A stretch of 64,000 bases of DNA from positions 1-64,000 of the forward strand of contig JAEWCC010000017.1 of assembly GCA_023390815.1 (NCBI GenBank), read 5' to 3'. Source of the stretch: Bacillota bacterium. GTDB taxonomy: Bacteria; Bacillota; Clostridia; Christensenellales; SZUA-584. The position numbers and the translations under genes are program-made. Below the pieces are notes generated by a model. The model had not been told where the DNA came from and made no database searches. It was given only the letters and a program-made list of their open reading frames with translations. The number at the start of each line of letters is the position of its first letter. Positions within the stretch are counted from its first letter, which is position 1. Positions 42,223 to 52,818 of this stretch are shown in pieces.

Positions 42223-42237
42223 ATGAACAATGTTCAT
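42223..42237. promoter_or_regulatory. TetR operator upstream of tetR
   Basis: ATGAAC-AAT-GTTCAT is a perfect 6-bp dyad 20 bases before the tetR ATG, with half-sites identical to the operator at 41633-41647. Confidence 0.75.
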
Positions 42238-42308
42238 TCTATACTATGCGATACCGGGTGTCAATGATGATAGGATGGCAAGTATGGGCCAACAATTATG
42301 TTCTGCAC

Positions 42309-42333
42309 AAAAAAAAGAGCCGTATGGCCCTTT
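42309..42333 (-). terminator. Terminator of the SASP gene
   Basis: On the minus strand AAAGGGCC and GGCTCTTT pair (one G-T) around ATAC, followed by a run of T's (A's at 42309-42316 on the plus strand). Confidence 0.85.
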
Positions 42334-42343
42334 CTTTTCAGCG

Positions 42344-42544
42344 TTAGAATCTTCCGGTCGGATTGACCCGGTTCTCCGGCATATTGTCTTCCGCAAATTG
42401 TATCATCTTGCGTACCATCTGGCCGCCAATACGGCCCGCGTCCTTCGCGGAAAGATCACCGTTGTAGCCCTGTTTGAGTGTCACGCCGGCTTCGCTGGCA
42501 GACGAGTGTTTAAGGTTTGTCAGTTTCCAATTACTTGATGCCAT
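42344..42544 (-). CDS. Alpha/beta-type small acid-soluble spore protein
   Basis: The 66-residue protein matches the alpha/beta SASP consensus: EAGVTLKQGYNGDLSAKDAGRIGG, followed by QMVRKMIQFAE. These proteins coat spore DNA in an A-like form and protect it from UV. In the GPR protease site, usually T-E-(F/I)-A, this protein reads KHSSASEAG, so the cleavage region is somewhat diverged. AAAGGAGG lies 9 bases before the ATG. Expression in the forespore under sigma-G is expected from the family. Confidence 0.93.
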   Translation of the reverse strand: MASSNWKLTNLKHSSASEAGVTLKQGYNGDLSAKDAGRIGGQMVRKMIQFAEDNMPENRVNPTGRF

Positions 42545-42744
42545 TTTTAATTACCTCCTTTGCTACTATTTTTCCCCCGGATACCACAAAATCATGCATC
42601 AAATCCGTTTTTTCTTTCGAATGGCAGTGCCAATTTTTTCATTACAACCTAGCCCTTGTGCTATAGTCTTTAATAATACGGACGAATAATGCGCGCAAAT
42701 GAAAAATACCGTTTTCGGCATCTTAGCAGGGTGAAGGATAGTCG

Positions 42745-43524
42745 CTAAATAAAAAACTTTGCGATGGCAAGGCCTGCGAGGCGTGCGATACCCTGCACGA
42801 TTTTGCGCCGGTGCGGAATGTAAAAAGCGCATTTCGGGTTCAGCCAGCCTTGCCGTTCCCAATACGCGCGCGTAACCGCGGAGGGGGTAACCTCCCTGCG
42901 CCAGGAGTGCTGTTGTACGGTAAATACGATCAGCGATTGCAGCGAGGGCCGCTGTGCTCTGCCGCGGTTGCCCGCATCGCAGAGCCGTTTTGCCGCGTTC
43001 CGCAACGTTTTCTCGTGACGTTTCTTTATTTCGTCCCGTTTGAGCCGCGCGCCCATGCGCAGGTTGTAATCGCCGCAGAGCGTAAAACCCCAGAGGCGGA
43101 GCGCTGTCATCATGGTTTTTCGCGCGTGGCGGGTCGCGCCTACGCCCGAGGTCGTCAGCACGAGCGCGAGCTTACCGGCGAAAGCAGGGCGGTAACAGTT
43201 GAATGCCATGCGGTCGATGAAATTCTTCATGACGCCGCTGACGTCTTCCACATATACCGGACTCGCCAGTATGAGTGCGTCCGCCGCCGCGATGCGGTCG
43301 CGCAGATCAAGGAGGTTGTCCGCGCACGGGCACGTTTGCTCGCCGCGCTCAAAACAAAGACGGCAGCCCCGACAAAATCCGATTCCTTCCATCCCGAGAT
43401 TCACCGTTTCAAAGGTCAGACTGCCCTGCGCCTGTTTAAGCACGGCCAGATTCTCGGCGATCAGCTCCGCCGCAGTTTGTGTATTACCGCCCGGGCGGCC
43501 GCTTGTGACGATCAGCAGCTTCAT
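42745..43524 (-). CDS. Flavodoxin-fold NAD(P)H oxidoreductase with Cys cluster
   Basis: The 259-residue protein begins with a flavodoxin-like FMN site (LLIVTSGRPGGNTQTAAE) and has GIGFCRGCRLCFERGEQTCPC, the CxxCxxC-type segment of the iron-sulfur flavoprotein/NADPH-dependent FMN reductase group, then ALILASPVYVEDVSGVMKNFIDR. The C-terminal 90 residues are basic and extend beyond the core, ending with a hydrophobic IARLAGLAIAKFFI that may touch the membrane. The ATG at 43524 has AAAGGAG 7 bases upstream. Confidence 0.85.
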   Translation of the reverse strand: MKLLIVTSGRPGGNTQTAAELIAENLAVLKQAQGSLTFETVNLGMEGIGFCRGCRLCFERGEQTCPCADNLLDLRDRIAAADALILASPVYVEDVSGVMKNFIDRMAFNCYRPAFAGKLALVLTTSGVGATRHARKTMMTALRLWGFTLCGDYNLRMGARLKRDEIKKRHEKTLRNAAKRLCDAGNRGRAQRPSLQSLIVFTVQQHSWRREVTPSAVTRAYWERQGWLNPKCAFYIPHRRKIVQGIARLAGLAIAKFFI

Positions 43525-43692
43525 TCCATCACTCCTTTGGATCATTATACCATGCGGACGATGCGTATACGATCCCGGACTCACCGCCGGATATTAAAAT
43601 ATCGCATGCTTTGAACAAAGCGCCATGATATACGCGGGATAAAAAGCCGGACGGAGCGCAAATTATATAAAAAATACTGAAAGGGTGAACTT

Positions 43693-44337
43693 ATGACGCT
43701 GCTCTATATTACGGCCAATACCAAACCGGAGGCCATTTCGTCGAGCAAAACGGTGGGAAGGCGGCTCGTCGGGGCGATCATGTCCAAATTCCCAGAGCTT
43801 CATTTCGAGGAGCTTGATCTTTACGACCAGCATATCCCGCAGCTGCGGCATGCCTACTTTGAAGGGCGAAGCGCCATTGTCAGCACGGAAGCGCGCAACC
43901 GCCTGCAGGAAGGGGAGCAAGCCGAGGTGGAGCAGATCATCCGCCTGTGCGACCAGTTCCGCGCCGCGGATATCTACGTGCTGGCTGCGCCCATGTGGAG
44001 CCTGTCCTTCCCGGCGCCGGTCAAGGAATACATCGACTGCGTACTGCAATCGGGCAAGACCATCGCTTTTGAGGACAATAAGCCCTACGGCCTGCTCAAT
44101 GACCGGAAACGGATATTTATCTATGTGCAGGCTTCCGGCGGTCATATTCCCTGGCTGCTGCGTCCCGCGCTTAACAAGGGCCTCAATTACGTACATGATA
44201 TTATTAAGTTTGCGGGCATCGAGCGGTTTGAGGAACTGCTTGTGGACGGCACCGGCACAAGCGAGCACGAACGCCGAGAGGCGGTAGAGAAGGCAACGAA
44301 GAAGATCGAGGGTTTGGTGGATAGCCTTTCCCTTTAA
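43693..44337 (+). CDS. FMN-dependent NADH-azoreductase (AzoR/quinone reductase family)
   Basis: The 214-residue protein has the AzoR pattern: LLYITANTKPEAISSSKTVGRRL, DQFRAADIYVLAAPMWSLSFPAPVKEYID and the flavin contact YVQASGGHIPW. Such enzymes reduce quinones and azo compounds with NADH. AAAGGG lies 7 bases before the ATG. Its stop overlaps that of the convergent cotH-like gene by 4 bases. Confidence 0.9.
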   Translation: MTLLYITANTKPEAISSSKTVGRRLVGAIMSKFPELHFEELDLYDQHIPQLRHAYFEGRSAIVSTEARNRLQEGEQAEVEQIIRLCDQFRAADIYVLAAPMWSLSFPAPVKEYIDCVLQSGKTIAFEDNKPYGLLNDRKRIFIYVQASGGHIPWLLRPALNKGLNYVHDIIKFAGIERFEELLVDGTGTSEHERREAVEKATKKIEGLVDSLSL

Positions 44338-45827
44338 CCGTCCGGAAGCTGTGCCATGATGGACTCGATTTTCGTGGCGAAGTACCATTCTTCGGTCGTG
44401 AGAGTCATGGCTTCTCCGTGATCCATCGTGTCGCTGCAGGCGTATTTTCCGTAAAGCGCTTCGAGGGCTTCAAATTTATCTGCGAATGATGAGTACGAGA
44501 ACATGCCCGAATCGGCGAAGTACCAGACGTAATACTCGTACTGCTCCCGATATTCCGGGATGGCTAATATTTTCTCGATCAGCGGGTGTGAGACAGGCTG
44601 CCCGAGGTACGCGGCGTTGAGGTTGAGCCCGGTGTAAACATCCTCGGTTGCAATGGCTTCGTATGAGACGCCGCCTGCCCAGCCGCCGCCCAGGCTTGCG
44701 TCGTAGTCGTACGGGATCATCTCGATCTTGCCCGTCTGATTGAAGTAGAGGTAGTAGTTGTTCCCCATGCTGCGGTAGTCGTCGGGCGTTCCCACCAGCA
44801 TATTTACCGCCATCAGCCGCAGAAATCTGTCCACCTCAAAGCTGCGATCGATGTACGTGGCAAACTCCTCGTCGCTCAAGCGGTTGATCTGGTCGATAAA
44901 CGACTCAAGGTCCCACGTTGTGGCGTACTCCTCGTTGGTTTGCAGGTCGTACGCGGGCCGGTAGCCGGTTTCCCAGTCCTTCACGCCGATCTCTTCGGGG
45001 GGAACCTGATCCTCCAGCGTAGCGGGCGTATTTTCCCACAGGCATTTATAAAGGTTGCCGCCGCTTGCAAGACGACCATAGCGCCGGACCAGGAATGCCA
45101 TGTCGACCGGCTCGATCATGGTATAAACGCCATAATGGACCAACTGTCCTTCGATGTTGATATCCAGCGTGGCGAGCGATACGCGCGAGGCAGTTACGCC
45201 CACTTGACCCAGCAGCTCATAGCAGTAGAGTTCGTGGATGTGGCTTAAATCCGTCCAAAGGTTCCATTTGAGATCGAGTTGATCCAGCCCGCAGAACTGC
45301 CGGTATTTCAGCGCCCGGTATTCCGCGCTGCCTTCCGACGAATCGAACGTCTCGTCAAACTTGAGCGCGAAATGCGCGCGGTGATATCCCGCATCGCTCT
45401 CGGGGAGGATGCGCGTGGTATTACCGCGCGTGCGAAAGCCTACATTTTTAAGTTCAATTACACCCAAATCATCTTCGTATACGAGGTCTGCCTGACGGTA
45501 ATTTCCCGTACGCATCAAGCTGTCGATTTTTTGATAGTCAAGCATGTCCTGCGAGAGCCCGTCCCATTCTTCCTGTGAGATATTGATGGTGATATGATGC
45601 GTGAGCGTATCGTCAAACAGGCGCGCGTAATCGGCGCCCATGGTATCGTCCGAGACGGCGCAATTTGTTTCCGTAACCTGGCCCGAAAACGCGTTGGCGG
45701 GCACGCCTCCCGGGGCGGGGGATGCCGTACCCCCGGCGGGGATAATCCCACTGCCGAATACCACACCATATGCGGCGATGACAGCCGTGATACACACGGC
45801 TGTGATGAGCTGCTTGCCTTTGCGCAT
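44334..45827 (-). CDS. CotH-like spore coat protein kinase
   Basis: The 497-residue protein has an N-terminal membrane/signal segment (8-28) and the CotH kinase core: KNVGFRTRGNTTR, LKWNLWTDLSHIHELYCYELLGQVGV, VHYGVYTMIEPVD, NMLVGTPDDYRSMGNNYYLY and MIPYDYDASLGG, where the Asp residues match the atypical kinase active site. CotH phosphorylates coat proteins on Ser in Bacillus; a secreted or membrane-anchored form here would act on envelope or coat proteins. The ATG at 45827 has AAGGAG about 6 bases upstream. Confidence 0.9.
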   Translation of the reverse strand: MRKGKQLITAVCITAVIAAYGVVFGSGIIPAGGTASPAPGGVPANAFSGQVTETNCAVSDDTMGADYARLFDDTLTHHITINISQEEWDGLSQDMLDYQKIDSLMRTGNYRQADLVYEDDLGVIELKNVGFRTRGNTTRILPESDAGYHRAHFALKFDETFDSSEGSAEYRALKYRQFCGLDQLDLKWNLWTDLSHIHELYCYELLGQVGVTASRVSLATLDINIEGQLVHYGVYTMIEPVDMAFLVRRYGRLASGGNLYKCLWENTPATLEDQVPPEEIGVKDWETGYRPAYDLQTNEEYATTWDLESFIDQINRLSDEEFATYIDRSFEVDRFLRLMAVNMLVGTPDDYRSMGNNYYLYFNQTGKIEMIPYDYDASLGGGWAGGVSYEAIATEDVYTGLNLNAAYLGQPVSHPLIEKILAIPEYREQYEYYVWYFADSGMFSYSSFADKFEALEALYGKYACSDTMDHGEAMTLTTEEWYFATKIESIMAQLPDG

Positions 45828-45837
45828 GGTTACTCCT

Positions 45838-46062
45838 TTCGTATACGCTGTAAGACAATATATCGTTTCACCACCTTATTTATTCCCACATAAAAAAAGA
45901 ACGCCCTTCGATTAAAGCGGTATTTTGCTGGGGATGGTCTCCCGCCGTTCGCTTCAAAGCCGATGCTGAAGGTCAGGTGAAAAAGCTTGCCGCCCAGTTT
46001 ATTCCCATATAAAAAAAGAACGCCCTGCGTCCTCGGTACCCGTTGAAGTATCACGCTGCTGA
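45838..46062 (-). pseudogene. Decayed partial copies of the 3' end of the adjacent GGDEF gene
   Basis: On the minus strand this segment encodes LFHLTFSIGFEANGGRPSPAKYRF, matching FRLTFSIGFEVYDGKTIPSKDRF near the end of the GGDEF gene at 46063-47199. DNA identity is visible over about 85 bases (45912-45998 against 46122-46215). A 29-base direct repeat with one mismatch (45879-45907 and 45998-46026) brackets it. No start or catalytic motif is present. Confidence 0.75.
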
Positions 46063-47199
46063 TCAAGCCTCTGGGTTTTCCTTCTTTTTATTTTTGTGCT
46101 GATACATGAGCGCATCAATGTGCGCGATAAAACGGTCTTTGCTGGGGATAGTCTTCCCGTCGTATACTTCGAAGCCTATGCTGAAGGTCAGGCGGAAAGG
46201 CTTGCCGCTGTTTTGGTTATATTCCTCGGCGTGAGCATGGATGCGCCGGGCCGTTTGCTCCAGTACGACGGGATCGGCGGTATCGAGTATGATGACAAAT
46301 TCGTCGCCCGCATACCGCGACAGGAAATCTTCGCTGCGGATGCACGAGCGCAGCAGCTGTGCCGCGTCAAGAAGCGCTGCGTCGCCCGCGAGATGGCCAT
46401 ACTGGTCGTTAATGGTTTTGAGGCTGTCGATGTCCAGCATGATACAGGCGAACGATTTACCCCGCTTCGCGCTTTGAATGCGGTTATTGAGGTGGCTGTC
46501 CAACTGACGGCGGTTATAGATTCCGGTCAGGTGATCAAGGTTGTATTGTCGCACCTGAATGCTGATGTATACGATAAAGATTGATACCGTAATGCTGGCC
46601 CATATGACGGATATACCGTAAAACAGCACCTGCATCATCGAAGCTGCGACGGGCGGTATCGGGAAAAGCAGCATGGTCGTAAGCATTCGCCGCGGTACCT
46701 TTTTGCGCCCCATGATGCACGCTGCGATGGAATATGCGATGGGAAGCAGCGCGGTGACCGACAATCCGAAAAACAAAGGGCCGCGCATATAAACGTTTTG
46801 TTCACTGATGCGGAACATGAGCCCGTTTTGCACATTGAGCAGTGAGAGTATGGTATTGGGAAGAAGAACAGCAGTCACAGCGATCATTTCGATGCGGAGA
46901 CGCCGAATATTCTGAAACAATTGATAACTGACATACAACGCCCATATCGCGGGCGGAAGTGGCGTAGCGACGAAAAGCAGCGTTTCCACGACCAGGCTGA
47001 ACACACGCAGCTCCGGCTGCCCGTCGGAATATACGCCCAGCATGTCTACAACCATGATGATCGTGGTTGCGATTAACAAACCGCGAAAGATACGGTTTTG
47101 TATGATATGCCTTTCGGACAGCGTCCGGTCGGCACACAGCATAACGATGCATAAGACCAACGCAAAAATGTGTATATCGATCTTATTGAAAAAATCCAT
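46063..47199 (-). CDS. Membrane-bound diguanylate cyclase (GGDEF)
   Basis: The 378-residue protein has about seven membrane helices in residues 1-200, then a GGDEF domain (LDHLTGIYNRRQLD, LDIDSLKTINDQYGHLAGD). The active-site motif reads AGDEF, which is compatible with activity, and RSED five residues before it matches the RxxD inhibitory site. It should make cyclic di-GMP from GTP, with feedback inhibition, in response to an unknown membrane signal. Cyclic di-GMP may affect the pilus system at 25-29 kb. The C-terminus is immediately followed by decayed partial copies of itself. Confidence 0.93.
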   Translation of the reverse strand: MDFFNKIDIHIFALVLCIVMLCADRTLSERHIIQNRIFRGLLIATTIIMVVDMLGVYSDGQPELRVFSLVVETLLFVATPLPPAIWALYVSYQLFQNIRRLRIEMIAVTAVLLPNTILSLLNVQNGLMFRISEQNVYMRGPLFFGLSVTALLPIAYSIAACIMGRKKVPRRMLTTMLLFPIPPVAASMMQVLFYGISVIWASITVSIFIVYISIQVRQYNLDHLTGIYNRRQLDSHLNNRIQSAKRGKSFACIMLDIDSLKTINDQYGHLAGDAALLDAAQLLRSCIRSEDFLSRYAGDEFVIILDTADPVVLEQTARRIHAHAEEYNQNSGKPFRLTFSIGFEVYDGKTIPSKDRFIAHIDALMYQHKNKKKENPEA

Positions 47200-48990
<1,791 letters not shown>

Positions 48991-49025
48991 AAAGTACTGA
49001 AGCGTTAATATTGACGAGCGTGGGT

Positions 49026-49058
49026 AAAGCATCTTTCGGAACACGAAGATGCTTTATC
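49026..49058 (+). terminator. Terminator of gdhA
   Basis: AAAGCATCTT (49026-49035) and AAGATGCTTT (49046-49055) form a 10-bp stem; the tail is only TTTATC, so it may be leaky. Confidence 0.65.
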
Positions 49059-49107
49059 TCGCTCATGCACTTTTTAGGCCGTAGGGCAGACACAGAAGGA
49101 GGACTCA

Positions 49108-51654
49108 ATGGGCGTACATGACCAGGTCAGCACCGGACTTGCGGGTTTGGACCGGATGATCGACATGCTCCGGTTGGGCGATAACGTCGTCTGGAAGGTC
49201 GATTCCATGGAGGATTACAGAAAGCTGGTGGGGCTCTATATCACCCAGGCTTTGCAGGATAAACGCAATATCATCTATATCCGTTTCGGCGTTCATGCGC
49301 CTTTGATTGATAAAGCCATACCGGTGAAAACATACGAATTGCAGGCGGAGAAGGGTTTTGAGAACTTTGCCGCCGAAGTATACGGGATTGTGGAAAGCGA
49401 GGGCAAGCGCGCGTTTTATGTGTTCGACTGCCTCACGGATCTGCTGCAATACTGGCATTCCGATGTGATGGTGGGAAATTTCTTTCGGATTATCTGCCCG
49501 TTCCTTTATGAACTCGATACCGTTGCGTACTTTGCGATCATGCGCAATGTGCATACCTTTGCGACCATTGCACGCATCCGCGAAACCACGCAGCTGCTGC
49601 TGGAGCTGTTTCGCATAGGCGACAAGGTCTATATCCATCCGCTGAAGGTTTGGCAGCGGTATTCGCCGACCATGTTCCTCCCGCATCTGATGCAGGATGA
49701 CAAGGTGGAGAGCATTACATCGAGCACGCAGGCAGCCGGGCTTTTCTCTAAGCTTTTGAACAGTGAGAAACGCACGGATTATTGGAACCTCATCCTCGCC
49801 AAGGCAAGGGAGGCGATGGATGCCGAACCGGAGCGGCAGGAGGAGGCCAAGCAGCGCCTGATGCGCATTCTGTGCGGCGATACTCCCCGTATGTTTGCGC
49901 TCTGCGACCGGTACTTTACGCTGGGGGACATCCTCAATATCGCTGGGCGTGAGATCGGCACCGGGCTTATCGGAGGCAAAAGTGTCGGTATGCTGATCGC
50001 GCGAAAGGTGCTGGAAGCAGAGGGCGGGGGCCGCTTTGCGGGCAGTATGGAGGCGCACGATTCCTTCTATATCGGCTCGGACGTGTTCTACACCTACATC
50101 GTGCAAAACGGCTGGTGGAAGCTGCGAACCAAACAAAAATCGTGTATGGATTTGGAGTGCGCGCAGGAACTCAAGGAAAAGATACTGAACGGCAGCTTTC
50201 CCGAGGATATCCAGCGGCAGTTTATGCAGATGCTCGATTACTTCGGCCAGTCTCCCATCATAGTACGATCAAGCTCGTTGCTGGAGGACAACTTCGGCAA
50301 CGCGTTTTCGGGCAAGTACGAGAGCGTATTCTGCGTGAATCAGGGCACGCCGGAGGATCGCTTCGACGCATTCGTTCAGGCCGTGAGGACGGTTTATTCC
50401 AGCACGATGAGCGAGGACGCGCTCTCGTACCGCATGAATCGCGGGCTCGCGGATGAGGACGAGCAGATGGCGATCCTCGTTCAGCGCGTGTCGGGCGATT
50501 ACTACGGGGATTATTTCTTCCCGCATATCGCGGGCGTCGGAAACTCCACGAACCTGTACGTATGGGATCAGAAGATCGACATGAGCGCGGGCATGATCCG
50601 CCTTGTGTTTGGCCTCGGTACGCGCGCGGTGGACAGGACTACCTCGGACTATGTGCGCATCGTGTGCCTGGACGACCCGATGCGTCTGCCGCCCATGGAT
50701 TACACGGACGTCGGCAAGTATTCACAGCACGGCGTGGACCTGCTTTCCATCAAGGAAAACGCGTTTACCGAGCGTCCGTTCGAGCAGGTGTTTGCGCAGG
50801 ATATCAAGGCGGATAAGACGTTGTTCCTGCGCCCGGATACCGCCAAGATGACTCGCCTGCGCGATTTGGGCTATTCGTCGCAGCAGTCGTACGATCTGCT
50901 GGACTTTAAACAGCTGCTGAGCGGCACCGGGTTCCCGGTGCTGATGAAGGATATGCTCTCGCTGTTATCCCGTGTTTACGACTACCCGGTCGATATTGAA
51001 TTCACCGCAAACTTTGCACCCTCGGGTGAGTTTAAAGTGAACCTGCTGCAGTGCAGGCCGCTTCAGACGCGCGGGCTCGGCAGCTCCGTGGAACTGCCGC
51101 ACGTGATGGACGCCTCGGACTGTTACTTTGCCGCCAGAGGCAACTTCATGGGCGGTAACGTGCATCTGCCCGTGGACTATGTCGTATCGGTCAGCACCGG
51201 ACGGTATATGAACCTGACGGAGCAGGAAAAGTACGCGGTGGCACGACAGATCGGGCGCGTCAATGCGGCCCTCAAGGGAAAGCATGTGATGCTGATCGGC
51301 CCCGGCCGGTGGGGGACCACCACACCGTCTATCGGCGTACCGGTACGCTTCTCGGAGATCTGCAACATGTCGGTGATTTGCGAGGTCGCGGAGGAGTCGG
51401 TGGGCTTCGTGCCGGAGCTCAGCTATGGCAGCCATTTCTTTCAGGACCTTGTGGAGATGGAGATCTTCTACGTCGCGATATTCGCGGAGCACGGCAACGT
51501 GCTCTATAACCCCGGCTATGTGCTGCGGTATCCGAATCTTTTTAGCGAGCTCTGCCCGGACAGTTCCGCAATGGAGAGCGTGATCACCGTGTGCAGGCCC
51601 GAAGGCCTCGAGATATTCTCGGACGTCAAAACCCAGCGCGTGGTGTGCCGGTAA
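49108..51654 (+). CDS. PEP synthase/PPDK N-terminal-domain protein fused to a degenerate RecA/KaiC-like domain
   Basis: The 848-residue protein begins STGLAGLDRMIDMLRLGDNVVWK, a KaiC-like start in which the Walker A P-loop is not recognisable (residues 1-230). Residues about 290-640 are the ATP-grasp domain of pyruvate phosphate dikinase/PEP synthase (GGKSVGMLIARKVL, IIVRSSSLLEDNFGNAFSGKYESVF). The C-terminal part has LIGPGRWGTTTPSIGVPV and PELSYGSHFFQDLVE. The phosphohistidine swivel domain and the PEP-binding barrel of the true enzymes are missing, so this is not a complete PEP synthase. It may phosphorylate or sense an unknown substrate. AAGGAGG is about 6 bases before the ATG. Confidence 0.8.
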   Translation: MGVHDQVSTGLAGLDRMIDMLRLGDNVVWKVDSMEDYRKLVGLYITQALQDKRNIIYIRFGVHAPLIDKAIPVKTYELQAEKGFENFAAEVYGIVESEGKRAFYVFDCLTDLLQYWHSDVMVGNFFRIICPFLYELDTVAYFAIMRNVHTFATIARIRETTQLLLELFRIGDKVYIHPLKVWQRYSPTMFLPHLMQDDKVESITSSTQAAGLFSKLLNSEKRTDYWNLILAKAREAMDAEPERQEEAKQRLMRILCGDTPRMFALCDRYFTLGDILNIAGREIGTGLIGGKSVGMLIARKVLEAEGGGRFAGSMEAHDSFYIGSDVFYTYIVQNGWWKLRTKQKSCMDLECAQELKEKILNGSFPEDIQRQFMQMLDYFGQSPIIVRSSSLLEDNFGNAFSGKYESVFCVNQGTPEDRFDAFVQAVRTVYSSTMSEDALSYRMNRGLADEDEQMAILVQRVSGDYYGDYFFPHIAGVGNSTNLYVWDQKIDMSAGMIRLVFGLGTRAVDRTTSDYVRIVCLDDPMRLPPMDYTDVGKYSQHGVDLLSIKENAFTERPFEQVFAQDIKADKTLFLRPDTAKMTRLRDLGYSSQQSYDLLDFKQLLSGTGFPVLMKDMLSLLSRVYDYPVDIEFTANFAPSGEFKVNLLQCRPLQTRGLGSSVELPHVMDASDCYFAARGNFMGGNVHLPVDYVVSVSTGRYMNLTEQEKYAVARQIGRVNAALKGKHVMLIGPGRWGTTTPSIGVPVRFSEICNMSVICEVAEESVGFVPELSYGSHFFQDLVEMEIFYVAIFAEHGNVLYNPGYVLRYPNLFSELCPDSSAMESVITVCRPEGLEIFSDVKTQRVVCR

Positions 51655-51672
51655 GAGGAATAACAGGGCTTG

Positions 51673-51703
51673 AGGCTCCGTTTGCAATATAGCGGAGCCT
51701 TTA
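51673..51703 (+). terminator. Terminator after the PPDK-like gene
   Basis: AGGCTCCG (51673-51680) and CGGAGCCT (51693-51700) form an 8-bp stem followed by TTA; the T-run is weak. TATAAT at 51707-51712 follows directly and may belong to the promoter of the OsmC gene. Confidence 0.6.
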
Positions 51704-51769
51704 CGTTATAATGGAATTTATTCTCCGCGTATGGTATGCTGAAGCTAACAAACAAGGGGAGAAAAGACT

Positions 51770-52195
51770 ATGGGTGTTGTGGAAGCCAATGTGAAGCTGA
51801 TCGATGATCAGGTTAGATTCGAATGTACCGCGGGAGATAACCCGCCGGTTGTCACGGACTACGCGTCCCCGCTGGGCGGCGGCGAAGGCTATGTGCCGCT
51901 GCAGCTGCTCCTCATCAGCCTCGCGACCTGCGCGGGCGGCACGGTGGCGCTGCTGATCCGCAAGTTCCGTAAGGACCTGCGGGACTTCTCCATATCCCTG
52001 CGGGGTACGCAGGAAGAGGAACGCCCTCACGCCTTTACGCGTATCGATATGACATTTACCGTAGTCTCCGCCGATGCGACAGAGGACGACGTGATGCTCG
52101 CAATCGCCAAGACGGAGGAGAAGTATTGTCCCGTCTGGGCAATGATTAAGGGCAACGTTGAGGTTGTGGCGACGGCGGTCGTCAAGCGGCCCTAG
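51770..52195 (+). CDS. OsmC family protein
   Basis: The 141-residue protein has the OsmC/Ohr-like fold markers: GYVPLQLLLISLATCAGGTVALL with the first redox Cys, and EKYCPVWAMIKG with the second. The two Cys reduce organic hydroperoxides in the family. GGGGAGA lies about 8 bases before the ATG. Peroxide reduction is expected, but the OsmC family also includes thiol-reactive proteins of other use. Confidence 0.88.
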   Translation: MGVVEANVKLIDDQVRFECTAGDNPPVVTDYASPLGGGEGYVPLQLLLISLATCAGGTVALLIRKFRKDLRDFSISLRGTQEEERPHAFTRIDMTFTVVSADATEDDVMLAIAKTEEKYCPVWAMIKGNVEVVATAVVKRP

Positions 52196-52306
52196 CGCTT
52201 TAGCCACTTTAAATAAGATATGTACTTTGCACATATACTTTAAGTGATCAAGCCGGAATTTCGTGATGAATGCCGGCTAAAGGTCGTATGATCAGGAGCG
52301 TTTCTT

Positions 52307-52717
52307 ATGAAACCAGCCGAACCAATCGTAGCGCCGGTCATCAAGCTGAAAACAGTGGTTCTGGACTGCCGCGACACCGCTTTACTATCCGATTTTTACA
52401 TCCGGCTGCTGGGCTGGAAGCGTAATTACGCGGAAGGCGACGAGTGGATCGATATCGCGGGGCCGGAGAGCGGCGTTCGAATCGGATTTCAGAAAAACGA
52501 GGATTATGTGCCGCCGGTCTGGCCGGAGGAGCCGTACGCTCAGCAGCAGATGGTCCATCTGGACTTTTACATACAGGACAGGGCGCTGATGGAACTGGCG
52601 GTACGCCATGCGCTTGCCTGCGGCGCTGTACGCGCAAGCGTGCAATATGAGCCGGATAGCTGGGTAACGATGATAGACCCGGAGGGACACCCCTTCTGCT
52701 TTGTCGTCGGGGACTGA
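52307..52717 (+). CDS. VOC (glyoxalase-like) family protein
   Basis: The 136-residue protein has the VOC pattern KTVVLDCRDTALLSDFYIRLLGW, ending DPEGHPFCFVVGD, with MVHLDFYIQD in the middle. It belongs to the uncharacterised glyoxalase-like group; the metal ligands suggested are His in VHLDFY and Glu/His near the end. Start chosen at 52307, with AGGAGCG about 10 bases upstream. Substrate unknown. Confidence 0.85.
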   Translation: MKPAEPIVAPVIKLKTVVLDCRDTALLSDFYIRLLGWKRNYAEGDEWIDIAGPESGVRIGFQKNEDYVPPVWPEEPYAQQQMVHLDFYIQDRALMELAVRHALACGAVRASVQYEPDSWVTMIDPEGHPFCFVVGD

Positions 52718-52818
52718 TTCCGCTTAACTTTTTTCCTCACAAAGTATCGCATGCAGTCTTTGACTGATAATCCTATGATTTAAACCATCTGAATTATCAT
52801 AGATAAAGGAGCTAATGC

